Positions 1 through 7,702 of a stretch of 14,957 nt of DNA are shown here, piece by piece. The position numbers and the translations under genes are program-made. The notes beneath the pieces were generated by a model. The model had not been told where the DNA came from. It did not search any database and saw only the letters and a program-made list of their open reading frames with translations. The DNA comes from JAVBRD01 sp031548365 (GTDB lineage Bacteria; Bacillota; Clostridia; Christensenellales; UBA1750). The stretch is taken from assembly GCA_031548365.1 (NCBI GenBank), contig JAVBRD010000030.1, positions 1 through 14,957 of the forward strand, read 5' to 3'. Within the stretch, counting starts at the first letter, position 1; every line of letters begins with the position of its first letter.

Positions 1-801
1 TGCGGTGCGCAGCATCCCGAACTCGGCAGGGGAGAGCGTCACGGCGGGCGCGACCACGATGGAGTCGCCCGTGTGGATGCCCACCGGATCGACATTTTCC
101 ATGGAGCAGATCGTGATGGCGTTGCCCGCGCCGTCGCGCATGACCTCGAACTCGATCTCCTTCCAGCCGGAGATGCATTTCTCGATGAGCACTTGATGGA
201 TGGGGGAGAGCGCAAGACCGTTTTGCCCGACTTCGCTTAGCTCGCGCCTGTTCTGCACGATGCCCCCGCCCGATCCGCCCAGCGTGAACGCGGGCCGCAC
301 GATAACGGGATAGCTGATTTCCTCGGCGAACGCCAGCGCGGTTTCGATGTCGGTGACCACCTTGGAGGGGATGCACGGCTGCTTGATGGCCAGCATCGTG
401 TCCTTGAAGATCTGGCGGTCCTCGGCCTTGTCGATGGTCTCGGGATTCGCGCCCAGGAGCGCGACGCCCATCTTTTGCAAAAAGCCTTCCTTGGCCAGCT
501 GCATGGAAAGCGTCAGCCCAGTTTGTCCGCCCAATGTGGACAAAAGGCTGTCGGGCCTCTCTTTTTCGATGATGCGCTTGATCGTGGGCACGGTCAGCGG
601 CTCGATGTAGATCGCGTCCGCCATGGCGTTGTCGGTCATGATGGTCGCGGGATTGGAGTTGACGAGCACGACTGTCAGCCCCGCCTCCTTGAGTGCGCGG
701 CAGGCCTGCGTGCCCGCGTAGTCAAACTCCGCGGCCTGTCCGATGGTGATGGGGCCGGAGCCGATGACCAGGACTTTTTTGAGGTTTTTATTGAGCGGCA
801 C
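1..801 (-). CDS. carB: Carbamoyl phosphate synthase large subunit, N-terminal part (cut by window edge)
   Basis: CarB makes carbamoyl phosphate from bicarbonate, ammonia and two ATP for pyrimidine and arginine synthesis. The first 267 codons are present, about a quarter of the family's usual ~1070 residues, and they cover the pre-ATP-grasp and first ATP-grasp region (the carboxyphosphate half). Visible family signatures are VLVIGSGPITIGQAAEFDY near the start, NSNPATIMTD, STLGGQTGL, AEDRQIFK, VRPAFTLGGSGGG, GWKEIEFEVMRD and ENVDPVGIHTGDS. ATP- and bicarbonate-contacting residues therefore look intact. The start is a GTG at 799-801, chosen because the protein begins just before the conserved LNKNLKKVLVIGSG stretch. 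It overlaps the end of carA by 14 bases, so the two are very likely translationally coupled. The reading frame is open to the window edge with no sign of damage. This is notable because the partner CarA looks catalytically dead as a glutaminase. Confidence 0.95.
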   Translation of the reverse strand, partial: MPLNKNLKKVLVIGSGPITIGQAAEFDYAGTQACRALKEAGLTVVLVNSNPATIMTDNAMADAIYIEPLTVPTIKRIIEKERPDSLLSTLGGQTGLTLSMQLAKEGFLQKMGVALLGANPETIDKAEDRQIFKDTMLAIKQPCIPSKVVTDIETALAFAEEISYPVIVRPAFTLGGSGGGIVQNRRELSEVGQNGLALSPIHQVLIEKCISGWKEIEFEVMRDGAGNAITICSMENVDPVGIHTGDSIVVAPAVTLSPAEFGMLRTA

Positions 802-1873
802 GCTTCACGCCTCCCATACGCTTGATGAACCGGTCGTAGATAAACGCCGTGTCGGCCACGCCGCCCGCGACGCCCGGAATGAACTGTGTGGAAATCGCGT
901 GCAGACTATCGTAGTCGATGCCTTCGCAGCCGCCGCCGTTGACGCCGGAATAGCGCGTGCGCGCGCCCACAGGGAGCGTAGTCTTGTCCACCTCGTAGGT
1001 GTGCGCCTGACCCGCGATGTAAATGCGCTCGTCGTTTTCGTCGCGCACCGGCTGGTTCGCGCCGTGGCGGCCACACTTCATACGCGTGACCTTGCCGCCC
1101 AGCGCGAGCGCGAGCCGAAGGTGTCCAAGGCCCACCGCGAGCAGGGGAAGGCCGCATTGGTACAACGCCGCGATCTCGCGCTGTATCTCGTGGTTTTCCG
1201 CCGGAGCGCCCGGACCGTTAGAGATGACCACGCCATCCGGGTTCATTCCGACGATTTCCGCCGCGCTCGTTGTGTGCGGAACGCTGATCAGCCTCATCCC
1301 GCGCGACGTGAACTCGCGCCTGAAGCTGTTCGTCGCGCCCAGATCGAGCATGACGACTGTGCGTTCTCCCTCGCCCTCGACCAGCGTGTCGCGGCGTCCG
1401 ACCGAGGCGACCGCGCCGGTCGTTTTGTGCGCGCGGATCGCGTCGAGCGAGCGCAGAGCGCCGTCTTTATCCGGCGTGAGCCGCGCGTTCATGGGTCCAA
1501 AGTCGCGCAGCAGTTTGACGATTCTGCGCGTGTCCACGCCTTCAAGCCCGGAAACACCCTGCTCACGCAAAAAAGTGTCGACCTCACCCTCACTTCTAAA
1601 GTTGGATGGATGCCGACACCACTCGCGAACGATGTGCGCCTTAACGTGCGCGCCCGTACTTTCCATCTCGGCGGGTATCACGCCGTAGTTCCCCGAAAAC
1701 GGAAATGACGAAACGAGGAGTTTGCCGTGAAAGCCGGGATCGGTGAGCGCCTGCGTCGTGCCCACGACCGATGTCGTGAAGACCGCTTCGCCCGTGACGT
1801 CAGCGTCAGCGCCAAACCCAGCGCCCTGAAACACCTGACCGTTTTCGAATACGAGGTACATCTTTTTGTCCAT
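788..1873 (-). CDS. carA: Carbamoyl phosphate synthase small subunit with degenerate glutaminase site
   Basis: CarA normally hydrolyses glutamine and channels ammonia to CarB. The 361-residue length is usual. The N-terminal CarA-specific domain (about 1-150) is recognisable (TDPGF, GNYGV, VRE, HPSNFRSE, GLEGVDTR). The class I amidotransferase fold follows at about 170-355. Its catalytic residues are missing: the nucleophile motif usually written GICLGHQ reads AVGLGHL (Gly at 248 instead of Cys), and the usual HPE reads IPG (332-334), so His and Glu are lost. Other family residues have drifted too: GPGDP is GPGAP (220-224) and FGHxGAN is CGRHGAN. The frame is intact, so this is not simple decay. 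It resembles the loss of the Cys in animal ammonia-dependent CPS I. The start ATG at 1871-1873 has GGAGG seven bases upstream. It shares a transcript with carB. The family call is secure; loss of glutaminase activity is inferred from the residues. Confidence 0.93.
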   Translation of the reverse strand: MDKKMYLVFENGQVFQGAGFGADADVTGEAVFTTSVVGTTQALTDPGFHGKLLVSSFPFSGNYGVIPAEMESTGAHVKAHIVREWCRHPSNFRSEGEVDTFLREQGVSGLEGVDTRRIVKLLRDFGPMNARLTPDKDGALRSLDAIRAHKTTGAVASVGRRDTLVEGEGERTVVMLDLGATNSFRREFTSRGMRLISVPHTTSAAEIVGMNPDGVVISNGPGAPAENHEIQREIAALYQCGLPLLAVGLGHLRLALALGGKVTRMKCGRHGANQPVRDENDERIYIAGQAHTYEVDKTTLPVGARTRYSGVNGGGCEGIDYDSLHAISTQFIPGVAGGVADTAFIYDRFIKRMGGVKRAAQ

Positions 1874-1908
1874 ATTCGCGCCTCCGATACCAGAGTTCCC
1901 AATGAGCG

Positions 1909-1938
1909 ATTGTATCAGTGCGCAATGGATAATGTCAA
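1909..1938 (-). promoter_or_regulatory. Promoter of carAB
   Basis: On the minus strand a perfect TTGACA (-35, 1933-1938) is followed after 18 bases by TACAAT (-10, 1909-1914, five of six matches to TATAAT). Transcription would start near 1902, giving a leader of about 30 bases with GGAGG before the carA ATG. The leader is too short for a PyrR-type attenuator, so regulation, if any, is likely at initiation. Confidence 0.75.
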
Positions 1939-2285
1939 TGTTTGCGGGAAAAATGTTCGGGCGGCGAGCGACGTGTTACGGGTTCGGAATCACGATGGTT
2001 GCCAGTTCTCCTGCGTATCAGAAACATAGCTCAACTGTTTGCCTTAAGATAGGGGATGAAGACTTCGCAGATGAACGGGCGGTGTCGAAATGATCATTTG
2101 CGAAAATCGGGTTTGCCGCACCCATCATATGCAGGCACACGCGCTCAAGATCATGAACTGCAGTTAAGAAACGAATCTCATCTTTGTCTATACAACCGAC
2201 TCTTTCCGCATGGTTGGATGCTGCTATTGGGACTCAGCGCACCCGCAAGCAACCGTCAGCACATTTCTTTTCGGCGTACCGTCCT
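1939..2285. other. Gene-free spacer between the signalling operon and carA
   Basis: This stretch of nearly 350 bases lies downstream of the small response regulator and upstream of the carA promoter. No open frame here has a convincing start, ribosome binding site or recognisable product. It looks less GC-rich than the flanking genes. No clear hairpin followed by a T run was found for termination of the signalling operon, so read-through toward carA or Rho-dependent ending is possible. Confidence 0.5.
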
Positions 2286-2654
2286 TCATTGGTCTTTCGG
2301 CCTCATGTGGCGCGCGACGGTTTCCACGAGCGATGCCGCGTCGAACGGCTTGGCGACATACCCGACGGCTCCGGCGGCCATAGCGCGCGCGCGGCTTTGC
2401 TCGTCGGCGTTGCCGCTCAGAAACACGACGGGCGACGCGTTCCCCGCAGATCGTATGGCGGCGAGCGCCTCAAAACCGTCCATTTCCGGCATTTCAATGT
2501 CGAGGAGGATGAGGTCGGGGGCCAGTTTTTGGGTGAGCGCGAGCAGCTGCGCGCCGCTTTTTACGGGCACGACGTCGTACGTTGGGGACAGGATCCCTTT
2601 GGCCACGGTCAGGCTGGTCAGGTTGTCATCGACGACGACCACTTTTTTTGGCAT
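2286..2654 (-). CDS. Single-domain response regulator (CheY-like receiver)
   Basis: A stand-alone receiver domain of 122 residues with no output domain. The acidic pair is Asp9-Asp10 (VVVVDDN), the phosphorylated Asp is Asp52 in LLDIEMPEMDGFE, the switch Ser is in FLSGN (about 80) and the conserved Lys is Lys102 in AKPF. All receiver catalytic residues are present, so it should accept phosphate and act by binding a partner or as a phosphate shuttle. It is the last gene of the minus-strand signalling operon, 21 bases after the hybrid protein, whose HPt domain is the obvious phosphodonor or acceptor (inference). The start is ATG at 2652-2654 with AGAAGGGTG a few bases upstream. Its DIEMP-type sequence closely resembles the receivers of the HD-GYP protein and of the divergent regulator, suggesting duplication within this locus. 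Confidence 0.93.
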   Translation of the reverse strand: MPKKVVVVDDNLTSLTVAKGILSPTYDVVPVKSGAQLLALTQKLAPDLILLDIEMPEMDGFEALAAIRSAGNASPVVFLSGNADEQSRARAMAAGAVGYVAKPFDAASLVETVARHMRPKDQ

Positions 2655-2675
2655 GTGATCACCCTTCTACAAAAG

Positions 2676-4871
2676 TCATTCGCGCTCAAACCAAGCCATC
2701 AGCTTGCGTGCCCCGTCCGCAACGCCTGAATAGGAGAATTGGAGCGCTTCGTTTCGGATGAGTTCAACGCCTTCGCGAGCGTGCGCGTCGAGCGTGCGCG
2801 CCAACAGATCTTCCGCCGCGGCCTGCGCGTCGTCCAGGCGAAAATCGTCGGCCGCGTCCGCGATTTCGGTCAGACGCGCGATAAGCGCTTCCTTTTCCAT
2901 GGGCGGCGCGTCTTGGGCGACCATAGCGGCGGGTTTGACGGCTTGGCGGATGAACCCCGCCAGATCGCCGTATGCTTTGAGCAGCGCGGGCGCTCGCTCG
3001 CCCACGAAGACAGTATCGCCGCGCTTGCACGCCGTCTCCAGCGCGTACGCGCTTTCGCCGAGTACGGTCGCGCCGATGGTCCTCGCCGCCGATTTGAGCG
3101 CGTGCGCCTCCACGCCCAGCCGCGCTGTGTCTCCGCTCGCGAGCGAGTCCGCCATGACGCGGAGTTGCGCGGGCGCGCTCACGGCAAAAGTTTCGAGCAC
3201 CCCGCGATAACCATCGGGCGTGCCTCCGCAGTACATCAACCCTATATCGCGGTCGACGCCCGGGATGAATGGAATGTCGTAAATGATAGTCATCTCCTCG
3301 TGCGCTTCAGGTTTGCCGTGCGCGGGGGGCAGAAAGCGCTTGAGCGTGTCTTCGAGCGCGGGAAGCAGGATGGGTTTTGGCAAAAACGCGTCCATGCCGC
3401 TTGACAGGAACACATCCGCCATGCCGGCGGCCGCGTTGGCGGTGAGCGCGACAATGGGAACATCGCGGTACCAGGGATCCGCGCTGCCGCGGATGCGCGC
3501 GGTGGTCTCAACGCCGTCCATACCGGGCATCATGTGGTCCATGAGGATCAGATCGTAATACGCACCGGCGGTCTTGCCGAGCGCTTCGGTGCCGGAGCGC
3601 GCGGTGTCCGTCAGAATACCAAACAACCTCAGAAGCGACGCTGCCACGGACAGGTTAACGTGGTTGTCGTCCACGACGAGCACGCGCCCCTCGAAGCGGG
3701 ATCTCATCTCCGGAGCGTTTTCCGCCGCTGGCGGCGCGGCATCCGGCGCGACGCGCTGCGGCAGCCGCGCAATGACCGTACCCGCGCTCCCGCGGTTTGG
3801 CCCGATCTCAAGCGCGCCGCCCAGAGAGGCCGCCAAACGCTCCGCGACGCGCCATTCGGGATTCGAGATCGACATGACACCGGCGGTCAGCTCAAAGAGC
3901 AGATCGACGTGGGGGCCGGCGGGCAGAAGACGCGCGCACAACTGCACGGCGGAAGATGAGCGCCCGGCGGCGAGCAGCAAGCGGAAAAGCGTGTGGCGAA
4001 CGCGCCGCGCGTCGCCGAGCAAGGCGGCGTGAGGGTGAAAGTCCGATTCCGCGAGAACCGGAGGTCCCATCATGACCTCGTAATCTGCCAGCGCGCCGGC
4101 GATCACGTCCGCGACGCGGTAAGTTTTGTCCGGACCGGGCGCGCGCGGTTTAGAGCGGATGCTCTCCAGTGTATCGTCCACGAGGCTTATCAGGCTCTGC
4201 CCTGCCGCTTTGATCATCAGGGCGGACGCCGTGATGTCCTCGCGCGGCGTTTGGTCTGTATACCCTCCCATCACCTCGGAGATGCCGTCGAGGACGATTG
4301 CGGGTGACCGAATTTCCTCGGCCATGTTGGCCAAGAACACAATTTTGTCCTCTGCGGCGGATTGCGCGGAATCAGCGATAGCTTGCTTGCAGCTCAGGCA
4401 GCGGTTGAACCTGCCGACGAACCTGATCGTGAACGCGAGCACGCCTTCGGCCAGCAGCGCGGAGATAGCGAAATCCTCCACGCGCAGACCGGTAAGTGTA
4501 CGCCCGCCATCAAGGAGGAGAAGCGTGAGCAGCATGGCGTGAACCGCGGCCGCGATGACGATCAGGAGAGCGCGGTTCAGGAATGTGAACGCCGCGAGCG
4601 TGACGAGGATGACCCCAAATGGCAGCAGGAGCAGGCTGTTGCGCCAAGACGTGAAAAGGAAGCACAGCGCTAGAATCGTGAGCAGGGGGAGAGCCGCGCG
4701 TGCGCTCATCGGCACCTGGCCCGATTCCATGAGGAAGGCGAACAGCGCGGCGACGCCGGCCATAACGGCCACGGTGGCGGCCGCGTTGACCCCGGCGGAG
4801 ACAAGCAGGACGCACAAGAGTGTCCACGCGACCGCCGCGCATACCCGAAGCGCAACCTGGCCCGCGATCAA
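2676..4871 (-). CDS. Membrane hybrid sensor protein: pseudo-histidine kinase with REC and HPt domains
   Basis: A 731-residue protein. About six hydrophobic helices fill residues 1-152 with no sizeable external domain. A kinase dimerisation segment follows at about 175-240, but the H box NMSHEIRTP reads NMAEEIRSP, with Glu185 in place of the phosphorylated His. The region where the ATPase should be (about 250-372) lacks the N box Asn and the glycine-rich G1 and G2 boxes. The receiver at about 395-515 is intact: Asp401-Asp402, Asp445 in LILMDHMMPGMDG, Lys499 in LPKP. An HPt domain follows at about 540-645 with His590 in AHALKSAA. A helical tail of about 75 residues of unclear role ends the protein. 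It cannot autophosphorylate by the usual route, so phosphate must come from elsewhere, most plausibly the kinase encoded immediately upstream. The start is taken as TTG at 4869-4871, which overlaps the upstream TGA in a TTGA junction and has AGCGGGGTGG before it. Confidence 0.9.
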   Translation of the reverse strand: MIAGQVALRVCAAVAWTLLCVLLVSAGVNAAATVAVMAGVAALFAFLMESGQVPMSARAALPLLTILALCFLFTSWRNSLLLLPFGVILVTLAAFTFLNRALLIVIAAAVHAMLLTLLLLDGGRTLTGLRVEDFAISALLAEGVLAFTIRFVGRFNRCLSCKQAIADSAQSAAEDKIVFLANMAEEIRSPAIVLDGISEVMGGYTDQTPREDITASALMIKAAGQSLISLVDDTLESIRSKPRAPGPDKTYRVADVIAGALADYEVMMGPPVLAESDFHPHAALLGDARRVRHTLFRLLLAAGRSSSAVQLCARLLPAGPHVDLLFELTAGVMSISNPEWRVAERLAASLGGALEIGPNRGSAGTVIARLPQRVAPDAAPPAAENAPEMRSRFEGRVLVVDDNHVNLSVAASLLRLFGILTDTARSGTEALGKTAGAYYDLILMDHMMPGMDGVETTARIRGSADPWYRDVPIVALTANAAAGMADVFLSSGMDAFLPKPILLPALEDTLKRFLPPAHGKPEAHEEMTIIYDIPFIPGVDRDIGLMYCGGTPDGYRGVLETFAVSAPAQLRVMADSLASGDTARLGVEAHALKSAARTIGATVLGESAYALETACKRGDTVFVGERAPALLKAYGDLAGFIRQAVKPAAMVAQDAPPMEKEALIARLTEIADAADDFRLDDAQAAAEDLLARTLDAHAREGVELIRNEALQFSYSGVADGARKLMAWFERE

Positions 4872-6457
4872 GCGACCACCCCGCTTCGGACGAACCGGCC
4901 AATTGCTTTGCGGAGCTCATCACGCCCGACGGGCTTAGTCAGGACGGCGTCAAAGCAAGCTCCCACTTCAGCTTCGCCGCGCGTGGACACCGCGATCAGC
5001 GGGACGGCTGTCCCCTCGTTCCCGAGCGCGCGGATCGCCGTCGCTGTCGACGCTGCGCTCATGCCCGTAAGTGATGTGTCGATGAAGATGATGTCGTACT
5101 CGCGTGTGCTGGCGCGGCTCACGCAAGCGTCGCCGGATGAAACGGTATCGGCGTCCGACCCGAGCGCGCGCAGCAAACCCTTCAGCACTCGTAAATTGAT
5201 GGCGTTACCGCTGACCACGAGCACAACAGCGCCGCGTGCGCTCGCTTCCTCGGCTGAGGGTGCGCTCAGCCCTTGCGGTATTGAGACGGTCAGGGTCGCG
5301 GCACCCGTGCGCTCACCCGAGACGGTCAGCCGCCCCCCCATACGCGCAGCGAGCCTGTGAACCAATGCAAGACCGAGCCCAAATTCGTGGGCACGTTCAA
5401 GCCGCCCGAACGCTTCGTCCGGCTCCCCCGCGCGCGCGGCCTCCACGCTGATGTGCAGGATCGGCTCCGCGCCTTCGTCATTGATGAACGCGCGGAACGT
5501 GATCGCTCCCTCTCGTGTGCTTTTTTCCGCGCATACGAGCAGGTTGCGCGCGAGGAGCCGCACACGTCGTTTGTCGCCGCTCAGCCAAACGGAATCGGGA
5601 ATGTCGATCGCTTCGCGGAAAGCGATCGGTGATTCTGCATCATGCGCTTCATATCGCGCCGCCACCTCGCGAAGAGTACGCGCGGGACAATAGGGCGCGG
5701 CGTTGAGCGTAAGCGCGTTCTGCTCGAGGGACGTCGCGTCGCGGATGTTGGCGAGCAGGTTCGAAAGATCGGCAACGGCGGATTGCACCACGGACACGCC
5801 TTTGTGGATGTCTTCGGCACTAAGCGTTTCATAGGTCTCATTAAACAACTCGTTGACCCCAAATATCGCGTTGACAGGCGTGCGCACTTCATGGCTGATC
5901 GAAGCCGCGAATGCGTCTGCGGCGGCGTCGGTCCGCGCGCTTTTGCGCGCGACCCCCTCGTTTTGCTCCATCAGGCGGGTTGCGTGACCCACGATGCAGA
6001 CCAAGAGCGCGATTGAGAGGTTGGAGAGCGCAAGCGCGGCAGAGAACTCAATTGGCCCGATGCTCGACCGCTCCGGGATGAACAGCGCAAGAACCCCCGC
6101 CGCCGCGATGTTCATGCACGCGCAGGAGAACAGGATGAGCTCTTTGCGAAGCGTGATGAATGCGATCACCGCAAACGTGATGCCGCACTGCGGAATGAGT
6201 AGAAAACGTCCATCCCCTGCCGCCAGTGCGGCGCAAACAAGAAATGAAAAGATGACGACCGCGCTTGCCCGAGCGCCGTGCCGCCAGCGCTTGCAGACGC
6301 ACAGCGCCATCACGGCCACTCCTGCTCCCGCCACGATAGCCGTGTTCCGCGCTGTGAAACCGGACGCGACCGAAGCGCCTTGAAAGGACATGCGCAAGAA
6401 GGTCAGCGTCCAGTACGCTGACGCGAAAATCCATAATGTCTTGCTCCGGTCGATCAT
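4868..6457 (-). CDS. Membrane histidine kinase with atypical ATPase and C-terminal pseudo-receiver
   Basis: About 529 residues. Residues 1-160 form about six hydrophobic helices with no large sensor loop, like the neighbouring hybrid protein. The H box is intact (ASISHEVRTP, His about 191 counting from the upstream ATG). The ATPase region (about 285-398) is only partly conserved. A G2-like FGLGLALVHRLAARMGG is clear, but the N box reads RNLLVCAEKST with Cys where the magnesium-binding Asn should be, and no G1 box is seen. The C-terminal receiver (about 411-525) keeps the Asp (IIFIDTSLTGMS) and Lys (LTKP) but has lost the acidic pair: the usual DDN is SGN. Kinase activity is thus uncertain. 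The start at 6455-6457 is preferred over the ATG six bases upstream because GAGG lies seven bases before it and only one base before the other. It follows the HD-GYP gene by about 40 bases and overlaps the next gene by four. Confidence 0.9.
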   Translation of the reverse strand: MIDRSKTLWIFASAYWTLTFLRMSFQGASVASGFTARNTAIVAGAGVAVMALCVCKRWRHGARASAVVIFSFLVCAALAAGDGRFLLIPQCGITFAVIAFITLRKELILFSCACMNIAAAGVLALFIPERSSIGPIEFSAALALSNLSIALLVCIVGHATRLMEQNEGVARKSARTDAAADAFAASISHEVRTPVNAIFGVNELFNETYETLSAEDIHKGVSVVQSAVADLSNLLANIRDATSLEQNALTLNAAPYCPARTLREVAARYEAHDAESPIAFREAIDIPDSVWLSGDKRRVRLLARNLLVCAEKSTREGAITFRAFINDEGAEPILHISVEAARAGEPDEAFGRLERAHEFGLGLALVHRLAARMGGRLTVSGERTGAATLTVSIPQGLSAPSAEEASARGAVVLVVSGNAINLRVLKGLLRALGSDADTVSSGDACVSRASTREYDIIFIDTSLTGMSAASTATAIRALGNEGTAVPLIAVSTRGEAEVGACFDAVLTKPVGRDELRKAIGRFVRSGVVA

Positions 6458-6501
6458 TCGCATGCCTCAAGTCTCGTTTCGAGTGGCTGAGATTGCCGCG
6501 G

Positions 6502-7566
6502 TCACTCGTGATCCACGAACTGTTTTGCAATGCTGTGAAACGCTGTGTGTATGCGCAGGAACGCGGTACCCACATCCGGATCGAACTGTGTTCCGATGGA
6601 TTCGGCTATGATGGCCACGGCCTTTTCGTGCGTGAACGCAGGCTTGTAGGGCCTCGCGCTGATCAAGGCGTCGTACACGTCTGCCACGGACATGATGCGC
6701 GCCAGAAACGGTATGTTCTCGCCCGCGAGGCCTTTGGGGTAGCCGGCGCCATCCCAGCGCTCGTGGTGGTACATGGCCAATATCTCAGCCGTATCAAGAA
6801 AACTCGGCTCGTTCATCGATCGGCGCGCCTCCGCGAGCGCTTCGCCCCCGATGACGGTGTGCAGTTTCATCTCCTCGAACTCCTCGGGCGAGAGGCGCGC
6901 GGGTTTCTTGAGGATCGCGTCGCTGATGCCCGCCTTTCCGACGTCGTGCAGCGGCGCGGACCTGCGCAACATATCGACCGCCTCGTCGGACAACTCCGCC
7001 GCGCGCACACCGGAGGCACGCAGCTCAAGCGCAAGCGAGACGACGTATGCGCTCGTCCGCTGGATGTGCCCCTGCGTCTCCTGATCTTTAGACCCAAAGA
7101 GCGAGATGATGGTGGAGATAGTCACGTCGGTCAGTTTCTCAATTGTGTGTGTCTTGAGCCGAACGAGGCGCTCAAGCCCGCTTGAATAATTTTCCAGTGC
7201 GATGTGAATGGAAATGCGTTTTTCGACGAGTACAGGGTTGAAAGGTTTGTAGATATAGTCGACAGCTCCGAGCGAAAGCCCTTCCATCTCGCTCGCCGTC
7301 TCGTTCCGTCCGGTTAGAAAAATGACCGGGATGCCCCTGACATTGGGCATGGCCTTGAGCGCGCGGATGGTCTCAAAACCGTTCATTCCGGGCATTTCGA
7401 TGTCCAAGAGGATCAGGTTGCACGCGTTGCCTTTGCCAAAGAATTTAAGCGCTTCACGCGCCGATGTGAAGGGTATGATCGTGTATGTTTCACGCAGATT
7501 CGTGATGATGGCCTGTAGATTTGACGGGTTGTCGTCGATAACGACCACTGTTTTCTTTGTTTCCAT
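6502..7566 (-). CDS. Response regulator with HD-GYP domain, cyclic-di-GMP phosphodiesterase
   Basis: A 354-residue two-domain protein. The receiver (about 1-125) has Asp11-Asp12, phospho-acceptor Asp55 in LLDIEMPGMNGFE, Thr in FLTGRN and Lys107 in YKPF, so it should be phosphorylatable. The HD-GYP domain (about 145-350) has His167 in GHIQRTS, the HD pair His207-Asp208 in PLHDVGK, His236, the pair His267-His268, the GYP triplet at 275-277 and Asp296 in SVADVYDAL. All metal ligands of active HD-GYP enzymes are present, so hydrolysis of cyclic-di-GMP is the expected output; this is family knowledge, not tested here. It is the first gene of the signalling operon, with the best ribosome binding site there (GGAGG eight bases before ATG 7564-7566). 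The two kinase-like proteins downstream are the likely inputs. Confidence 0.95.
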   Translation of the reverse strand: METKKTVVVIDDNPSNLQAIITNLRETYTIIPFTSAREALKFFGKGNACNLILLDIEMPGMNGFETIRALKAMPNVRGIPVIFLTGRNETASEMEGLSLGAVDYIYKPFNPVLVEKRISIHIALENYSSGLERLVRLKTHTIEKLTDVTISTIISLFGSKDQETQGHIQRTSAYVVSLALELRASGVRAAELSDEAVDMLRRSAPLHDVGKAGISDAILKKPARLSPEEFEEMKLHTVIGGEALAEARRSMNEPSFLDTAEILAMYHHERWDGAGYPKGLAGENIPFLARIMSVADVYDALISARPYKPAFTHEKAVAIIAESIGTQFDPDVGTAFLRIHTAFHSIAKQFVDHE

Positions 7567-7595
7567 CGGACGACCTCCGTCATTGCGATGCTTTC

Positions 7596-7624
7596 AATAT
7601 ATGCCATTTATGGGCGGAAAACAA
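7596..7624 (-). promoter_or_regulatory. Promoter of the signalling operon
   Basis: On the minus strand TTGTTT (7619-7624) and TATATT (7596-7601) are separated by 17 bases, and transcription would start about 20-25 bases before the HD-GYP ribosome binding site. The spacer to the divergent regulator is only 136 bases, so both transcripts may share control. On the plus strand only a TATGAT at 7657-7662 without a good -35 is seen for the divergent gene. Confidence 0.6.
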
Positions 7625-7702
7625 GACCGAACCTATGCACGCTGGCTCGGATGGTGTATGATACGGTCAATATATCAATGCTAAGAATCGGGGCGAAGTG
7701 AC

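Noticed and set aside
743..1708. Long plus-strand open frame of 321 codons opposite carA
   Set aside because: It is antisense to a clearly recognisable carA, has an Arg/Ala/Val-rich composition typical of GC-rich shadow frames, and shows no family motif or ribosome binding site.
788..1873. carA considered as a pseudogene
   Set aside because: The frame is full-length with an intact start, ribosome binding site and promoter, the N-terminal CarA domain is conserved, and it is coupled to an intact carB, so a catalytically altered subunit is more likely.
2056..2658. Plus-strand frame running from the carA-upstream spacer into the small regulator
   Set aside because: Most of it is antisense to the receiver gene, there is no convincing ribosome binding site, and the part in the spacer resembles no known protein.
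2739..3404. Plus-strand frame of 221 codons opposite the hybrid sensor gene
   Set aside because: It lies across conserved receiver and HPt codons on the other strand and encodes an Arg-rich sequence with no recognisable domain.
6436..7185. Plus-strand frame of 249 codons opposite the HD-GYP gene
   Set aside because: The opposite strand encodes all HD-GYP motifs; this frame is a shadow.
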